Assembly: GCF_003337355.1 (NCBI RefSeq)
Contig: NZ_QPJW01000001.1
Location: 1,240,001 to 1,304,000 of the forward strand
Source: Fontibacillus phaseoli
GTDB taxonomy: Bacteria > Bacillota > Bacilli > Paenibacillales > Paenibacillaceae
DNA length: 64,000 bases
Direction: 5' to 3'
Position numbers and translations under genes: made by a program. The notes beneath the pieces are model-generated. The model saw only the letters and a program-made list of their open reading frames with translations. It searched no databases and was not told where the DNA came from. Shown piece after piece: positions 33,741 through 43,375 of the stretch. How positions within the stretch are numbered: the first letter of the stretch is position 1; the number at the start of each line of letters is the position of its first letter.

Positions 33741-34751
33741 TTAAACTCTACCGATAGCTACGCTTGTGCCATCTTCATTGGATGTAAAGTCAGCTTTCAG
33801 ATTCATTTTTTTCAACATATAATGACAAGTCGATAAACCAATCCCCGCCCCGCGTTCATAGGAAGAGTTATCCATACCTGGACCTCTGTCCGCAACAATG
33901 ATCCGTTCTTTTTCTACATCCACAGCAATGTTTGCATATTTCCCCTCTGCTGCATGACGAATAACATTCTGAAATATATTATCCAGAACCCGTGTCATCC
34001 ATTGAGGATCTGCTTCCCAATAAAAAGTTTCGTCTGCCGGTAAATCAACATCGAGCTGAATTTCTTGTTCTTCAAATACAGGATACCACGCAGCAACAGA
34101 CGCTCTTACTAAACGTCCAATATCCGTTGAAACGGGCACAAAAGGATGTTTCCCGGAGGTAAGCAATGTATAGGATAGTAAATCATCCATTAGATCTCCG
34201 ACTCTTGTAATCGTATGGTTGATCTCTGATAACGAGTCTTGTCCTTCAAAACTCATGGGTTCTTTGTTTAATCTGGTCACATGTCCTCTCAAAATGGTAA
34301 GCGGCGTTCGTAAGTCGTGAGATAAATTCGCAATGAGCCGATGTCGTAATAACTCCTCTTCATATTCTCGCTTTCGACTGTCTTCAAGCTGCTGAATCAT
34401 CCAATTAAAAGAACTTCCTAACTCGTCTATCTCATCCATACGATCACATTGAACAGATATGGGCTTGGGAAAGGAGTTATTTTCAGCTGAAAATGACATG
34501 ACTTCCTGTAAGCGGGCGAGACGCTTCTGAAGTGTCAAGAAAAACCGCCAAGATAAAATAACAAATGCGACAATAATAAAACCAAACAATAGCACGGTAA
34601 CGTAAAACAGATTTAACGTATTTACATTATTTTTATGGATATCTGAAACCCCAAAAAACGCACTGATGAAAATAAGCATAATCGGAGGAAAAAAGATAAA
34701 CAGAAAATGTACCTTTAGAAAACGACGAAATAAGGATCTAGTCTGCTTCAT
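33741..34751 (-). CDS. Membrane sensor histidine kinase
   Basis: 336 residues: two helices (about 17-36 and 48-72) enclosing a very short outer loop, HAMP-like linker, phosphoacceptor NLSHDLRTPLT (H145), N box DNIFQNVIRHA, G1 DRGPGM and G2 GAGIGLS. The tiny extracytoplasmic loop means that the signal is probably sensed in the membrane or through the ABC transporter. Overlaps the response regulator by four bases. Confidence 0.88.
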   Translation of the reverse strand: MKQTRSLFRRFLKVHFLFIFFPPIMLIFISAFFGVSDIHKNNVNTLNLFYVTVLLFGFIIVAFVILSWRFFLTLQKRLARLQEVMSFSAENNSFPKPISVQCDRMDEIDELGSSFNWMIQQLEDSRKREYEEELLRHRLIANLSHDLRTPLTILRGHVTRLNKEPMSFEGQDSLSEINHTITRVGDLMDDLLSYTLLTSGKHPFVPVSTDIGRLVRASVAAWYPVFEEQEIQLDVDLPADETFYWEADPQWMTRVLDNIFQNVIRHAAEGKYANIAVDVEKERIIVADRGPGMDNSSYERGAGIGLSTCHYMLKKMNLKADFTSNEDGTSVAIGRV

Positions 34752-35425
34752 AATTTCACCCGATAGCCTATTCCCTTCAACGTTTCAATAATCGCCGGGG
34801 AATCGGGGTGACGTTCCAGCTTTTGACGAAGTCGATGGATATGCACCATTATGGTTTTATCACCAGTGATATAAGTTTCTTGCCAAATGGCTTCATAGAT
34901 TTGCTCTTTTGGTAAAACTTGATTAGGGTGCCGTAAGAAGTACATTAATATTTGATGTTGTTTCCCTGTCAATATAATTTCTTCTCCTGTGCGTTTGTCA
35001 AATATCATTTGGCCTTCTGGATCCACTTCAATCTGATTTCCTAATGAAATGCGTTCGGTATGTGCTCCGCCTTTTCGACGGATTAATACTTCTAATCTTG
35101 CAACCAATTCATCCGTATGGAATGGTTTCGTTAAATAGTCATCGGCAAATTGTAAACCGTCTACCTTGTCATCGATCGATGTTCGAGCAGTTAACAGCAA
35201 AATTGGGACAGCAGGAGCTGCCTTCTTTAATCGTCTTCCCACCGTAAATCCGTCTAAACCGGGTAACATGATATCTAAAATAACGACTTCGTGACGATTT
35301 ACTTCTTTTTCGGCTCCTTCACCAGAAAGCAGCCACAGAACCGAAAATCCTCGCTGTTCCAATTCTTCTTTTACCCAACTGCCTATTTTTTCATTATCTT
35401 CAATATATAATACGTTTCTTTTCAA
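34748..35425 (-). CDS. OmpR/PhoB-type response regulator
   Basis: 225 residues: receiver with D51 (ILDIMLPGLDG) and K101-region motif YLTKPF, and a winged-helix C-terminal domain (about 125-225; VHIHRLRQKLE, IIETLKGIGYRVKL). Compared with the usual GLxxGADDY the receiver reads GLQFADDY, one residue short, before the conserved lysine. First gene of the five-gene module ending with the ABC exporter. Confidence 0.88.
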   Translation of the reverse strand: MKRNVLYIEDNEKIGSWVKEELEQRGFSVLWLLSGEGAEKEVNRHEVVILDIMLPGLDGFTVGRRLKKAAPAVPILLLTARTSIDDKVDGLQFADDYLTKPFHTDELVARLEVLIRRKGGAHTERISLGNQIEVDPEGQMIFDKRTGEEIILTGKQHQILMYFLRHPNQVLPKEQIYEAIWQETYITGDKTIMVHIHRLRQKLERHPDSPAIIETLKGIGYRVKL

Positions 35426-35563
35426 GTAACATCCTTCTCTCTAAATGGGGTTCCCTATTAGACAGATTAACACAATCTAAAAATTGGTTTCCAATTAAGA
35501 CTTTCTTTAAAATTCGGTGGGATATTTTTAAACTATGTCCTCGTTTTAAGGGTATGGGTAATT

Positions 35564-36253
35564 TCACTCTAACAGACCGAACTTTTCGTACACTTTCGGA
35601 GTAACGACGCCATTCGGGATGAGACCGTTCTGACGTTGAAACTTTTTAAGCGCTATTGTCGTGGAAGATTTGAACCTTCCATCACATTGACCGTGAAAAT
35701 ATCCTGCGCTTTGCAATCTGTTTTGTACGAGTTGAACGTCAGCCCCGACGTCGCCTTCACTTATCAATCTTGGTCCTTGATTCGCTTCGCCAAGCACATG
35801 GCCGAATATGGTTACTTTCGTTCCGACAGGAATCAAATCGTATAATTTCTCCACATCCCGATTTCTCATTCGAATACACCCGTGGCTGGCATGTTGGCCG
35901 ATGGAGTAAGGTTTGTTGGTTCCGTGGATTCCATATGTCCCCCAAGGCACATTCAAGCCAATCCAGCGGGAGCCGAATGACGGGCCCCAATTTTTCCCTT
36001 TATAAGTGACGATATATTCTCCGACGGGAGTTGGCGTGGAAGGATTGCCGACCGCTACGGGGAAGCTTTTGTAGGGAATTTGGTCTAAATAAACGACAAG
36101 CTGATGTCGCTGCGGGAATACTTCAATCGTAATGGGACCGTCATCTTTGACGATCGGAAGCCCCGGATCCGCATAGATATGTAACGGCATGAATGTTTGG
36201 ATGAAAAATAAGATTACCAGTATACGCCAAACTTGAAATCGGTATTTTATCAT
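35564..36253 (-). CDS. Secreted L,D-transpeptidase with peptidoglycan-binding domain
   Basis: 229 residues from the ATG at 36253 (GGAG upstream; earlier in-frame ATGs have no ribosome site). Signal segment 8-28, YkuD domain about 40-150 with catalytic SHGCIRMR (C126) preceded by a His in YGIHGTN, then a PG_binding_1 repeat about 165-227 (GDVGADVQLVQNRLQSAGYF). It should cross-link or modify peptidoglycan outside the membrane. Monocistronic. Confidence 0.9.
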   Translation of the reverse strand: MIKYRFQVWRILVILFFIQTFMPLHIYADPGLPIVKDDGPITIEVFPQRHQLVVYLDQIPYKSFPVAVGNPSTPTPVGEYIVTYKGKNWGPSFGSRWIGLNVPWGTYGIHGTNKPYSIGQHASHGCIRMRNRDVEKLYDLIPVGTKVTIFGHVLGEANQGPRLISEGDVGADVQLVQNRLQSAGYFHGQCDGRFKSSTTIALKKFQRQNGLIPNGVVTPKVYEKFGLLE

Positions 36254-36463
36254 ATCCATTCTCCTATGTAATTTTTTCATTAGCTTGACCAGAAGGCTAG
36301 AATTCATTCGAACATTTAGAATAACAAGTAACATTTGGAAAGTGCATCGCTCACGAGTGTAGTCAGACAGCATAATTTTACGATGAATTCAGGACTCCCG
36401 AGTTTCGCCGGCCCGGTTTCCGATGCATGGGCTATGAGAATCTGTACGGTCGGATCGCAAAAC

Positions 36464-36498
36464 AAAAAAACTACGGCGCCGAGTTCGGCACCGCAGTT
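36464..36498 (-). terminator. Terminator of the alpha/beta hydrolase gene
   Basis: ACTGCGGTGCCG-aactc-GGCGCCGTAGT followed on the minus strand by TTTTTTTGTTTT, 16 bases after the stop codon. Confidence 0.85.
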
Positions 36499-36513
36499 TA
36501 ATTATCAACCATA

Positions 36514-37497
36514 CTATTGGATTTGCTTCATGTACGCTTTGAATTCCTCGGCGATTTCTTTGAATTTCGTATGATGCAGGTAATGTGAACCTTCCATCGG
36601 GATCATTTTGCCCTGTGCAGATTGTTTGACTTGCTCTTCATGCAGCGGAATCCACTGCTCATTGTGCTCGTTATTCGATTGAACGAAGAGAAGCAACGGC
36701 AAGTCATTAGGGTAGGTGAGTTGTTCTCCATTTTTGAAATTGGAACCGAGGTGTCTCAACTCATCCATCATCGTTGGATTGCTCGTGACTTGATTCGAAA
36801 TCAAATTCATCTGTTCTTTGGTATGCTCATCGAATGCAAGCCCCCCATATGGATCTCCGCTCACTTTTTTGAGCAATCTCATCAGACCTGATTCTTGAAG
36901 AAACTGCATGGATTTCAAAGGCAATTTGACATCCATGCCGGGTTGATTAGGGACGCTGCTATCGATACCGACAAAAGCGAGAACTTCATCCGGATAGGTG
37001 TTCACATAGGAAGCTCCGTAAAGTCCCGCGATGGAATGTCCCATCAGAACGTAACGGTCAATCCCCAGCTGCTGCACAGCTTCGTGAACTTCGCTGACGA
37101 TATTCTCCGTTGTTCTTTCTTTCTCGGTTTCGTCGCTCAACCCATAACCGAAAGGCTCAATCGCTACGATTTTGTAATTCGGAGATAATTCATCGATCAA
37201 CAATTTGAAATCAAGCGCAGGCGACGGGGTTCCTTGTCCCGGAAGGAGAACGATAGTCTGCTCGCCACTGCCTTGAATGAGCACATTCATTTTTTTTCCA
37301 TCCACATTGACATACTGGCCATACGGTTCAATTTTCTTTTTCTCGACCCCGTTACTGATGGCATGAACGACAAACACGATGCCCATGAACAACACAAGCG
37401 TCCCGAGAATACCTCCAATTATTTTTAACCATAATTTCCGTTTCTTGCGGTTTTTGGTCCCGTTTCTTTTCATTTCCTCCGTTTTTGTCAAGTTCAT
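36514..37497 (-). CDS. Membrane-anchored alpha/beta hydrolase
   Basis: 327 residues: basic N-terminus, one membrane helix (about 24-48), then an alpha/beta hydrolase fold outside the membrane. Oxyanion region LLPGQGTPSP, nucleophile elbow GHSIAGLYG (S155), and a late His in GSHYLHH (about residue 304-310). AGGAG precedes the ATG. The family is general; esterase, lipase or haloperoxidase-like activity cannot be told apart. Confidence 0.75.
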   Translation of the reverse strand: MNLTKTEEMKRNGTKNRKKRKLWLKIIGGILGTLVLFMGIVFVVHAISNGVEKKKIEPYGQYVNVDGKKMNVLIQGSGEQTIVLLPGQGTPSPALDFKLLIDELSPNYKIVAIEPFGYGLSDETEKERTTENIVSEVHEAVQQLGIDRYVLMGHSIAGLYGASYVNTYPDEVLAFVGIDSSVPNQPGMDVKLPLKSMQFLQESGLMRLLKKVSGDPYGGLAFDEHTKEQMNLISNQVTSNPTMMDELRHLGSNFKNGEQLTYPNDLPLLLFVQSNNEHNEQWIPLHEEQVKQSAQGKMIPMEGSHYLHHTKFKEIAEEFKAYMKQIQ

Positions 37498-37829
37498 CTT
37501 CTCCTATCTTTGTATCTGTAGAGCCATCTTGGCTACATATTTAAAGTGTAATCAAGCAAGATGTCCCCTTCGTGACGGCAATATGCACGGAATATGAACA
37601 AGCGCAAAAAAGATAGGCGTTACATCATATTTGTTTCGTTCTGTCAGAAGCACACCAACTAATGCCTCCTCAAAATGGATAACTCTATTCTTAACTGACT
37701 AATGATAAAAGGTCAATAGCTCCTGTGCCATATTTTCAAGAAGCAACTGGATTACATGATGACAACATTCCATTTTAAAACTTGCCGGTACTTATGTTAC
37801 GGTTCACCGTAACATCGATAGTGCGAAAT
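37498..37829. other. Intergenic region without a gene
   Basis: No open frame with a ribosome site. A minus-strand stretch near 37690-37755 reads HVIQLLLENMAQELLTFYH before a stop and may be a short gene fragment of unknown origin. Confidence 0.3.
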
Positions 37830-37856
37830 GAAGGACACCCTGATTGGGTGTCCTTC
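37830..37856 (-). terminator. Terminator of the phosphodiesterase/ABC operon
   Basis: Perfect 11-base stem GAAGGACACCC/GGGTGTCCTTC with a 5-base loop, 60 bases beyond the stop of the last gene. The T run is weak. Confidence 0.65.
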
Positions 37857-37917
37857 ACAATCGAACTTGGGGGTATGAGGCCGGGGCCAGACGTTCTATA
37901 TAGCTTACATCATAGCA

Positions 37918-39324
37918 TTAGTGCTGATCAGCCAACCATTTGGTGCCTTCCTCCTGAGCCTTCTTCATTCCTTCGGAAGCATCTAGTTCACCTAACAGGA
38001 TACGTTCCACATGCTCTGACAGAATATAGCGCGGTTGACCGGAGCGATATGGATAACGCGGCGTCCACAGCTGGCTCATTTGCTTCAGAATAATATCCAT
38101 TTGTCCAATCTCCTGCACGGAAGGCCAACCCTCGGCTGCCTTGATGACTGGCATACTTTGCGAACGTTGTTCATCCCACATATATTGCTGGAAGAACTCG
38201 CTGCCGCTGAATTTCAACCATTCCCAAGCCAGGTCTTTATTGCTGCTGGATGCTCCGATGGAGAACGGACTTCCGGCGAACATGCCGCCCATACCTGTTG
38301 CCTGATTCTTGAACAGCAAGGCTGCCTGATAGCGGTCCTCCAGCCCGAAGTTGGCCAGCGTATTGATGAATCCCGGAGATTCACGCAAATTGATCGCAAT
38401 GTTGTTCTTCTCCGTCAGGAAATTTTCTGCGCCTTGTCCTGCCATTACGCCCTCTGGCGCATACTTGAGCGCTTCTTTCATCAAATCCATCGATTGCACC
38501 ATGGTCTCGCTATCGAATTCCAGCTTCATATCCTTCCACAAGAACCCGGTGCCCCATTGTCCACCCAGCGATTCATTAATATTCATTACAGTATCGGCAG
38601 CATCCCCGCCCTTGAAGGTCAGACCATAGTTCTGTTCGCCTGTCTTGGGGTTCTTGCCTGTCATCTTGGAGGCTTTCTCCAAGACTTCCTCGATCGTCGG
38701 AGACTCGGACAGATATTCCACACCCCAATCATCGAACAACTGACGGTCGTATACAATGACCCGTGCATCGCCGATAAATGGTAGGCCATAAATCTGTAGA
38801 TCCTGATCCTCCGGTCCCATGGCCTTCCATCCCTCCACCTGTCCAGTCAGATAGCTTCCCAGATCATAGCTGTCTTCATCGATGTAGGGCTGTAACGGCT
38901 CCAGCAGCCCTTGCTCGGCAAAAGCGGCAATCCCCGGCACTTGATATACATCGGCTGCTCCTGACTGAAGCATCGTTTGCGTCTTCTCGTTATAGTTATC
39001 CCAGCCCATAAGTACAAACTCGACTTCTGTGTCAGGATACTGCTTCTCAAATTCATCCTTCAGCACCTTTACACCCTTGGAGGTTTTGCCTGAGACTGCA
39101 TCGGTCTTGTCCTCCAGCGAGAAATCGCCCACAAGCTGCACTTTCAGTTTTCCTGACGGCTCATCATTCGTCGCCGCTGCTGCATTACTGGTGCTCTCCG
39201 TTGGTGCCGGCTCATTGCTGGTTTTCACTGCCCCGTTCGAGTTACCGTTTGTCCCGCATGCGCTTAGGATCATAGTGGATGCCAGCAGCGTTCCTATCAA
39301 CTTCAAGGTCAATTTATTAAACAT
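37918..39324 (-). CDS. ABC importer solute-binding lipoprotein (UgpB-like family 1)
   Basis: 468 residues from the ATG at 39324 (GGGAG upstream). Lipobox LSAC (Cys22), Thr/Ala/Asn-rich linker and a family 1 fold (KLKVQLVGDFSLEDKT near 55-70). It is the last gene of the operon, after its two permeases, which is unusual for CUT1 systems. Context with a glycerophosphodiesterase and a PHP phosphoesterase suggests a phosphodiester or phosphosugar ligand, by analogy with UgpB; a neutral sugar is also possible. Confidence 0.85.
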   Translation of the reverse strand: MFNKLTLKLIGTLLASTMILSACGTNGNSNGAVKTSNEPAPTESTSNAAAATNDEPSGKLKVQLVGDFSLEDKTDAVSGKTSKGVKVLKDEFEKQYPDTEVEFVLMGWDNYNEKTQTMLQSGAADVYQVPGIAAFAEQGLLEPLQPYIDEDSYDLGSYLTGQVEGWKAMGPEDQDLQIYGLPFIGDARVIVYDRQLFDDWGVEYLSESPTIEEVLEKASKMTGKNPKTGEQNYGLTFKGGDAADTVMNINESLGGQWGTGFLWKDMKLEFDSETMVQSMDLMKEALKYAPEGVMAGQGAENFLTEKNNIAINLRESPGFINTLANFGLEDRYQAALLFKNQATGMGGMFAGSPFSIGASSSNKDLAWEWLKFSGSEFFQQYMWDEQRSQSMPVIKAAEGWPSVQEIGQMDIILKQMSQLWTPRYPYRSGQPRYILSEHVERILLGELDASEGMKKAQEEGTKWLADQH

Positions 39325-39416
39325 GATTAGCTCTCCCAACTCCAATATATTTTTATAAATTTGCCCTTGCCCGCTTACTATTCCGCCTCTTTAAGTGATC
39401 TAGCAATCTCCGGCTA

Positions 39417-40262
39417 TCACTCTCCCTTCAAGCCGCTAAGGGCAATACTGCGAATAATATATTTTTGTAAAAATAGAAACACGATCACGATCGGCAAAAT
39501 ACTCATTGCCGCTGTAGCCATCGTAACCCCCACCAACCGGCTGCCATTCTCTGATGAGAAGCTGGACAGAAATAACGGTACGGTCTTCATAGCCTGATCG
39601 TTGATAACGACGAGCGGCCACAGAAAGGAATTCCAGCTGTCCTGGAAGGCCAGAATCGCCAGCGTTGCTGTAATCGGCCCGGTCAGGGGAGCGAAAATAC
39701 GGATAAAGATTGTGAACTCATTGGCCCCATCAATCTTGGCTGATTCACGTAACCCTTCAGGTAGGCGGTCAAAATACTGCTTCACCAGCACAATGCCAAG
39801 CGCATTAATGATCGCCGGAAATATCAGGGGATATTTCGTATTAATCATCCCGAGATCATTGAACATACTGAACATCGGAATCAGTCTGGCCTCGAACGGA
39901 ATCATCATGGTAGCCAGGACTGCGAAGAACAGTAATTTCTTGCCTCTGAATTCCCCCCTGGAGAAGGCATAGCCGGCCAGCAAGGCCGAAGACACACTGA
40001 GTAGGACACTGAACAATGAAATGATGGCTGAATTGGCATAGGTCTTGAACAGAACCCCATTCTCGAATACCAGCTTATAGTTGAATAGGGAAAACTGCTC
40101 GGGAATTAGCCGTGGTGGAAACGGAACGGCTATATTGCTGGACCTTTCCAAGCTGACGCTGATCATCCAGAGGAAGGGGTACAGCATCAGTACACCCAAT
40201 CCAAGCAGGAGCAGGATCAGCAATCCGCTAATCAATTTCCCTTTTCCCGTTGCACTCAACAT
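39417..40262 (-). CDS. ABC importer permease, MalG/UgpE type
   Basis: 281 residues, GGAGG before the ATG, six helices, EAA loop RESAKIDGANEFTIFIRIFAP (about 185-205). Sixteen bases after the partner permease. Works with the binding protein encoded downstream. Confidence 0.88.
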   Translation of the reverse strand: MLSATGKGKLISGLLILLLLGLGVLMLYPFLWMISVSLERSSNIAVPFPPRLIPEQFSLFNYKLVFENGVLFKTYANSAIISLFSVLLSVSSALLAGYAFSRGEFRGKKLLFFAVLATMMIPFEARLIPMFSMFNDLGMINTKYPLIFPAIINALGIVLVKQYFDRLPEGLRESAKIDGANEFTIFIRIFAPLTGPITATLAILAFQDSWNSFLWPLVVINDQAMKTVPLFLSSFSSENGSRLVGVTMATAAMSILPIVIVFLFLQKYIIRSIALSGLKGE

Positions 40263-40278
40263 GGGACAAGTTCCCTCC

Positions 40279-41208
40279 TTAAATTTTCATCTTCGTGACT
40301 TTGGTATTGATATAAGTGAACACAAGAATAAAGAGGAATAGAATATATGACGCCGCAGAGGCCAGGCCATATTCATGACCGCCGAACCCTCTCTCGAATA
40401 TAAACCCGACAACCGTATGCAAGGACCGCGCCGGACTTCCCTGCAAACCACCGAGCATATAAGCATCGGAGAACCGCTGCAAGCCGCCGATCCAGCCAAT
40501 GATAAACAGAACCGTCAGACTTCCAACCATATTCGGCAGGGTGATGTACAGCCACTGTTTGAAGCCTGAAGCCCCGTCTATGGAAGCCGCTTCATAGTAG
40601 TCGCTTGATATCGCCTGCAAATTGGCCAGATTAATAATGATGACGAAGCCCAGCCAATGCCAGACCGAGAGAATGATCGCACCCCACTTGGCGGAGAGCG
40701 GCTGTGACAACCAGACTACCTTCTCGAAGCCCAACAATTGCACCACATAGTTGAGCGGTCCATCCGGATGAAGAAGCGCCAGAAAGACAGTGGCAGCCGC
40801 AACAATAGAAGTAACGTTGGGCAGATAGAACAGCACCTTGAAGAAGTTGGAGCCACGACGTAAATTGTTGATCAGACAAGCAATGATGAAGCCGATCGGA
40901 ATGGCAATCAGAAGCTGGAAGACCGTAATGTAGAGCGTGTTGTACACCGAATACCAGAAGGTGCCGGACTCCAGTACGCTCACGTAATTCTCCAGTCCAA
41001 CGAATCGCTCATCAGTCCCCTTGGTGAAGCTGAGCCTCAGCGACTCCGCCAGCGGATAGATCATGAACACCGCAATACCAAGCAAGGTGGGTAGCAGAAA
41101 CAGATACCAGGCAAGCGTAGGCTGCCTCCGGATCCGTTTGTTGCGTTTACGCAGTATGCGTTGGTCTAAGACGCCGAGCGGTGTGGCCTTTGACATGTGG
41201 TTTGACAA
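40279..41208 (-). CDS. ABC importer permease, MalF/UgpA type
   Basis: 309 residues from a TTG at 41208, chosen because AGGAGG lies 9 bases upstream; an ATG four codons later is too far from it. Basic N-terminus (LRKRNKRIRRQ), six helices, EAA loop YEAASIDGASGFKQWLYITLP (about 206-226). 58 bases after the MATE gene. Confidence 0.88.
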   Translation of the reverse strand: MSNHMSKATPLGVLDQRILRKRNKRIRRQPTLAWYLFLLPTLLGIAVFMIYPLAESLRLSFTKGTDERFVGLENYVSVLESGTFWYSVYNTLYITVFQLLIAIPIGFIIACLINNLRRGSNFFKVLFYLPNVTSIVAAATVFLALLHPDGPLNYVVQLLGFEKVVWLSQPLSAKWGAIILSVWHWLGFVIIINLANLQAISSDYYEAASIDGASGFKQWLYITLPNMVGSLTVLFIIGWIGGLQRFSDAYMLGGLQGSPARSLHTVVGFIFERGFGGHEYGLASAASYILFLFILVFTYINTKVTKMKI

Positions 41209-41266
41209 GGGAATCTTCCTCCTTGCTGTTCATTTCGAAAATTAATCATCTTGTGAAAAGTTAACG

Positions 41267-42655
41267 CTAACCAGCTTCGGCATCGGGCTGCAATTCTGTG
41301 CTTCTGTATGTGGTATCGACAGCGGACAAGCGAATTTGCCGCCACTTCTCTGACTTCCAACGCCGGAGCATGAAGTAAGCTCTAATCCATTCATCTATAA
41401 TAAAAGCCAGCCAAATGCCGTATATCCCATAACCCCATACGATACCGAACAGATAAGCCGCAGGGACGCTTACTCCCCACATTATGATAAGGCCCATCAT
41501 GACAGGATATTTCACTTCACCGCTAGCATTCAGCGAGGCAATCATAATGACATTGCAGGCACGGGCAGCTTCCAGCAGGACGGACAGCAGAATCAGGTTG
41601 GCAGACATGTTAATGACATGGCTGTCCTCCGTAAACAGACCCATCAATGGCTTGGACATCAGATACAGTAACAGGTTGACCGAGCAGCTAAGGGAAAGCC
41701 CGATTTTCAGATGCCGAAGCCCGGTGGTTTTCGCCTGCTCCGACTTTCCGGCTCCTATCAGATGCCCTATCATAATCGAAGTCGCCTGACCGATCGAGAC
41801 AGATATGAGGAAGATATATCCGGTAAGCGTTTGTGTGTATATCTTGGTGGTGATGGCTGTAGTACCGAGAAGCGTCACGATCATCATAATGACAACCTGG
41901 GAAGCAGAATGGGAGAGATTCTCACCGGCTGAGGGAATGCCCAGCTTGAAGATTTCCCGTAAATCGGCAAATCGGAATGAGATGTTCTTAATGCTGAACA
42001 GAGTTTGCCCCATCGCACGGATCAATAGGACCACTGCCAACGCCACGCCAACCAGTTTGCTCCCGAAGGTCACCCATGCCACGCCTTCAACCCCATAGGA
42101 AGGCAGGCCAAGCGGTTCATACAGCACGATATAATTGCCAACCGTATTGAGAGCAACCATCGTGAAGGACAGCAGAAGCATCCGTTTGACCATGCCGTTC
42201 ATGCGCAAGGCCATTTCCGCCGTCATAATAAAGGCCGTGGCCATGGAGGCAAGTCCTGTAACCGATAGAAACGCGGTCCCGTACTGCATTAATTCTTCCG
42301 GCAAGGAGATGGCGCGCAGGATCGGTCCAGGAAAAAAGAACAACCCTATGCTGGCTATACCGCCGAGCAGCAGATTCGCTAGGATTGCGGTCCGGGCGAC
42401 ACCGGCCGCCTCGGCCCGCTTCCCCGAGCCGTTCAATTGACTCATTATGATTCCGGCCCCTATGGTGGCGAATCCGAACAGCAGATTGACTGTTGCGAGC
42501 AATTGCGAGACCGTACCTACGGCGGCAACGGCCAGATCGGAATAGTTGCTAAGCATCAAGGTATCGATGGTGAAGATAACCGTCTGCACCAGTTGGCTCA
42601 GAAACAGCGGTCCGGCCAAACCAAGCAGCGTGAGGGGAGCAGGGCTGCTCTTCAT
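41267..42655 (-). CDS. MATE-family efflux transporter
   Basis: 462 residues, twelve helices arranged as two six-helix halves (AGPLFLSQLVQTVIFTIDTLM at the N-terminus and the matching FKLGIPSAGENLSHSASQVV at about 235-255), the MatE repeat. It should export a cationic or drug-like compound using an ion gradient. Its ATG overlaps the GDPD stop by four bases, so it is translated with that enzyme, which is an unusual partnership: it may remove a toxic product of phosphodiester cleavage. Confidence 0.88.
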   Translation of the reverse strand: MKSSPAPLTLLGLAGPLFLSQLVQTVIFTIDTLMLSNYSDLAVAAVGTVSQLLATVNLLFGFATIGAGIIMSQLNGSGKRAEAAGVARTAILANLLLGGIASIGLFFFPGPILRAISLPEELMQYGTAFLSVTGLASMATAFIMTAEMALRMNGMVKRMLLLSFTMVALNTVGNYIVLYEPLGLPSYGVEGVAWVTFGSKLVGVALAVVLLIRAMGQTLFSIKNISFRFADLREIFKLGIPSAGENLSHSASQVVIMMIVTLLGTTAITTKIYTQTLTGYIFLISVSIGQATSIMIGHLIGAGKSEQAKTTGLRHLKIGLSLSCSVNLLLYLMSKPLMGLFTEDSHVINMSANLILLSVLLEAARACNVIMIASLNASGEVKYPVMMGLIIMWGVSVPAAYLFGIVWGYGIYGIWLAFIIDEWIRAYFMLRRWKSEKWRQIRLSAVDTTYRSTELQPDAEAG

Positions 42656-43353
42656 TCCCCGCCGTCCTCAGACATAACCGCGAGCAGCACTGCAAATTTC
42701 CTCACCTCATAGACAGAAATTGCATCTACGCCCATGTCCATATATTTAAAGAACAAGTCCGGATCATCGGGTAAGGTATAGATCCAAACCTGGAGCCCGT
42801 GATGATGTGCCTGCTGAACCAGATAAGGCCGGCAGCTTTCATAATGGAGATTCACACCGCCGAGCTTCGTTTCAGCCGCTCGCCGGCACAGCTCTGCCAC
42901 TTGCTGCCGATAGCTTGCTTCGTCCAGCTCACAGAATTGCTTCGGCAAGTTCCTCATGACGTGTCTGGAATATTGTGAATTTTCTATCAGCCGCGTGTCC
43001 CCGGTGAACCATACCTGGCTCCAGGTAGATGTGGCTGTTATATCAGCTATGGCCGCCACCGCTGCTTCTTCTGTCTTCAGATCCAAATTGAAGGCGACAG
43101 GCAGCTGACTGAACCGTGTAAGTACCCGGTTCAGCGTCTCCGGGTTATGCCCTGTCTCCAGCAGCTGCTCATAACTCAACTTATTGACGTAAGGCTCCTC
43201 ATCATGCTGGAGAACAGCCACCTGATCCTTGGTTGCTCTGACATCCACTTCTAAAATAGGAGCCCCCGCCTTCATTCCGGCTTCACAGGATTCAAGCGAA
43301 TTGTAGCTCGTTCCCTCACAGCCTGTATGGGCGATCAGCTTCGGATATTGCAT
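42652..43353 (-). CDS. Glycerophosphodiester phosphodiesterase family protein
   Basis: 233 residues from the ATG at 43353 (GAGGG upstream). GDPD barrel motifs: AHTGCEGTSYNSLESCEAG in place of the usual HRG...PENT, then EVDVRATKD and LQHDE with the second catalytic His, and NLDLKTE. The metal-binding EVD and catalytic histidines are kept, while the HRG Arg is replaced by Thr, so the substrate may not be a normal glycerophosphodiester. No signal peptide: cytoplasmic, acting on an imported molecule. 22 bases after the PHP gene. Confidence 0.82.
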   Translation of the reverse strand: MQYPKLIAHTGCEGTSYNSLESCEAGMKAGAPILEVDVRATKDQVAVLQHDEEPYVNKLSYEQLLETGHNPETLNRVLTRFSQLPVAFNLDLKTEEAAVAAIADITATSTWSQVWFTGDTRLIENSQYSRHVMRNLPKQFCELDEASYRQQVAELCRRAAETKLGGVNLHYESCRPYLVQQAHHHGLQVWIYTLPDDPDLFFKYMDMGVDAISVYEVRKFAVLLAVMSEDGGE

Positions 43354-43375
43354 TGTTGTTATCCCTCTTTTGCAA

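Noticed and set aside
38035-38784. 249-codon plus-strand frame opposite the third binding-protein gene
   Set aside because: Antisense shadow without a ribosome site or recognisable motif.
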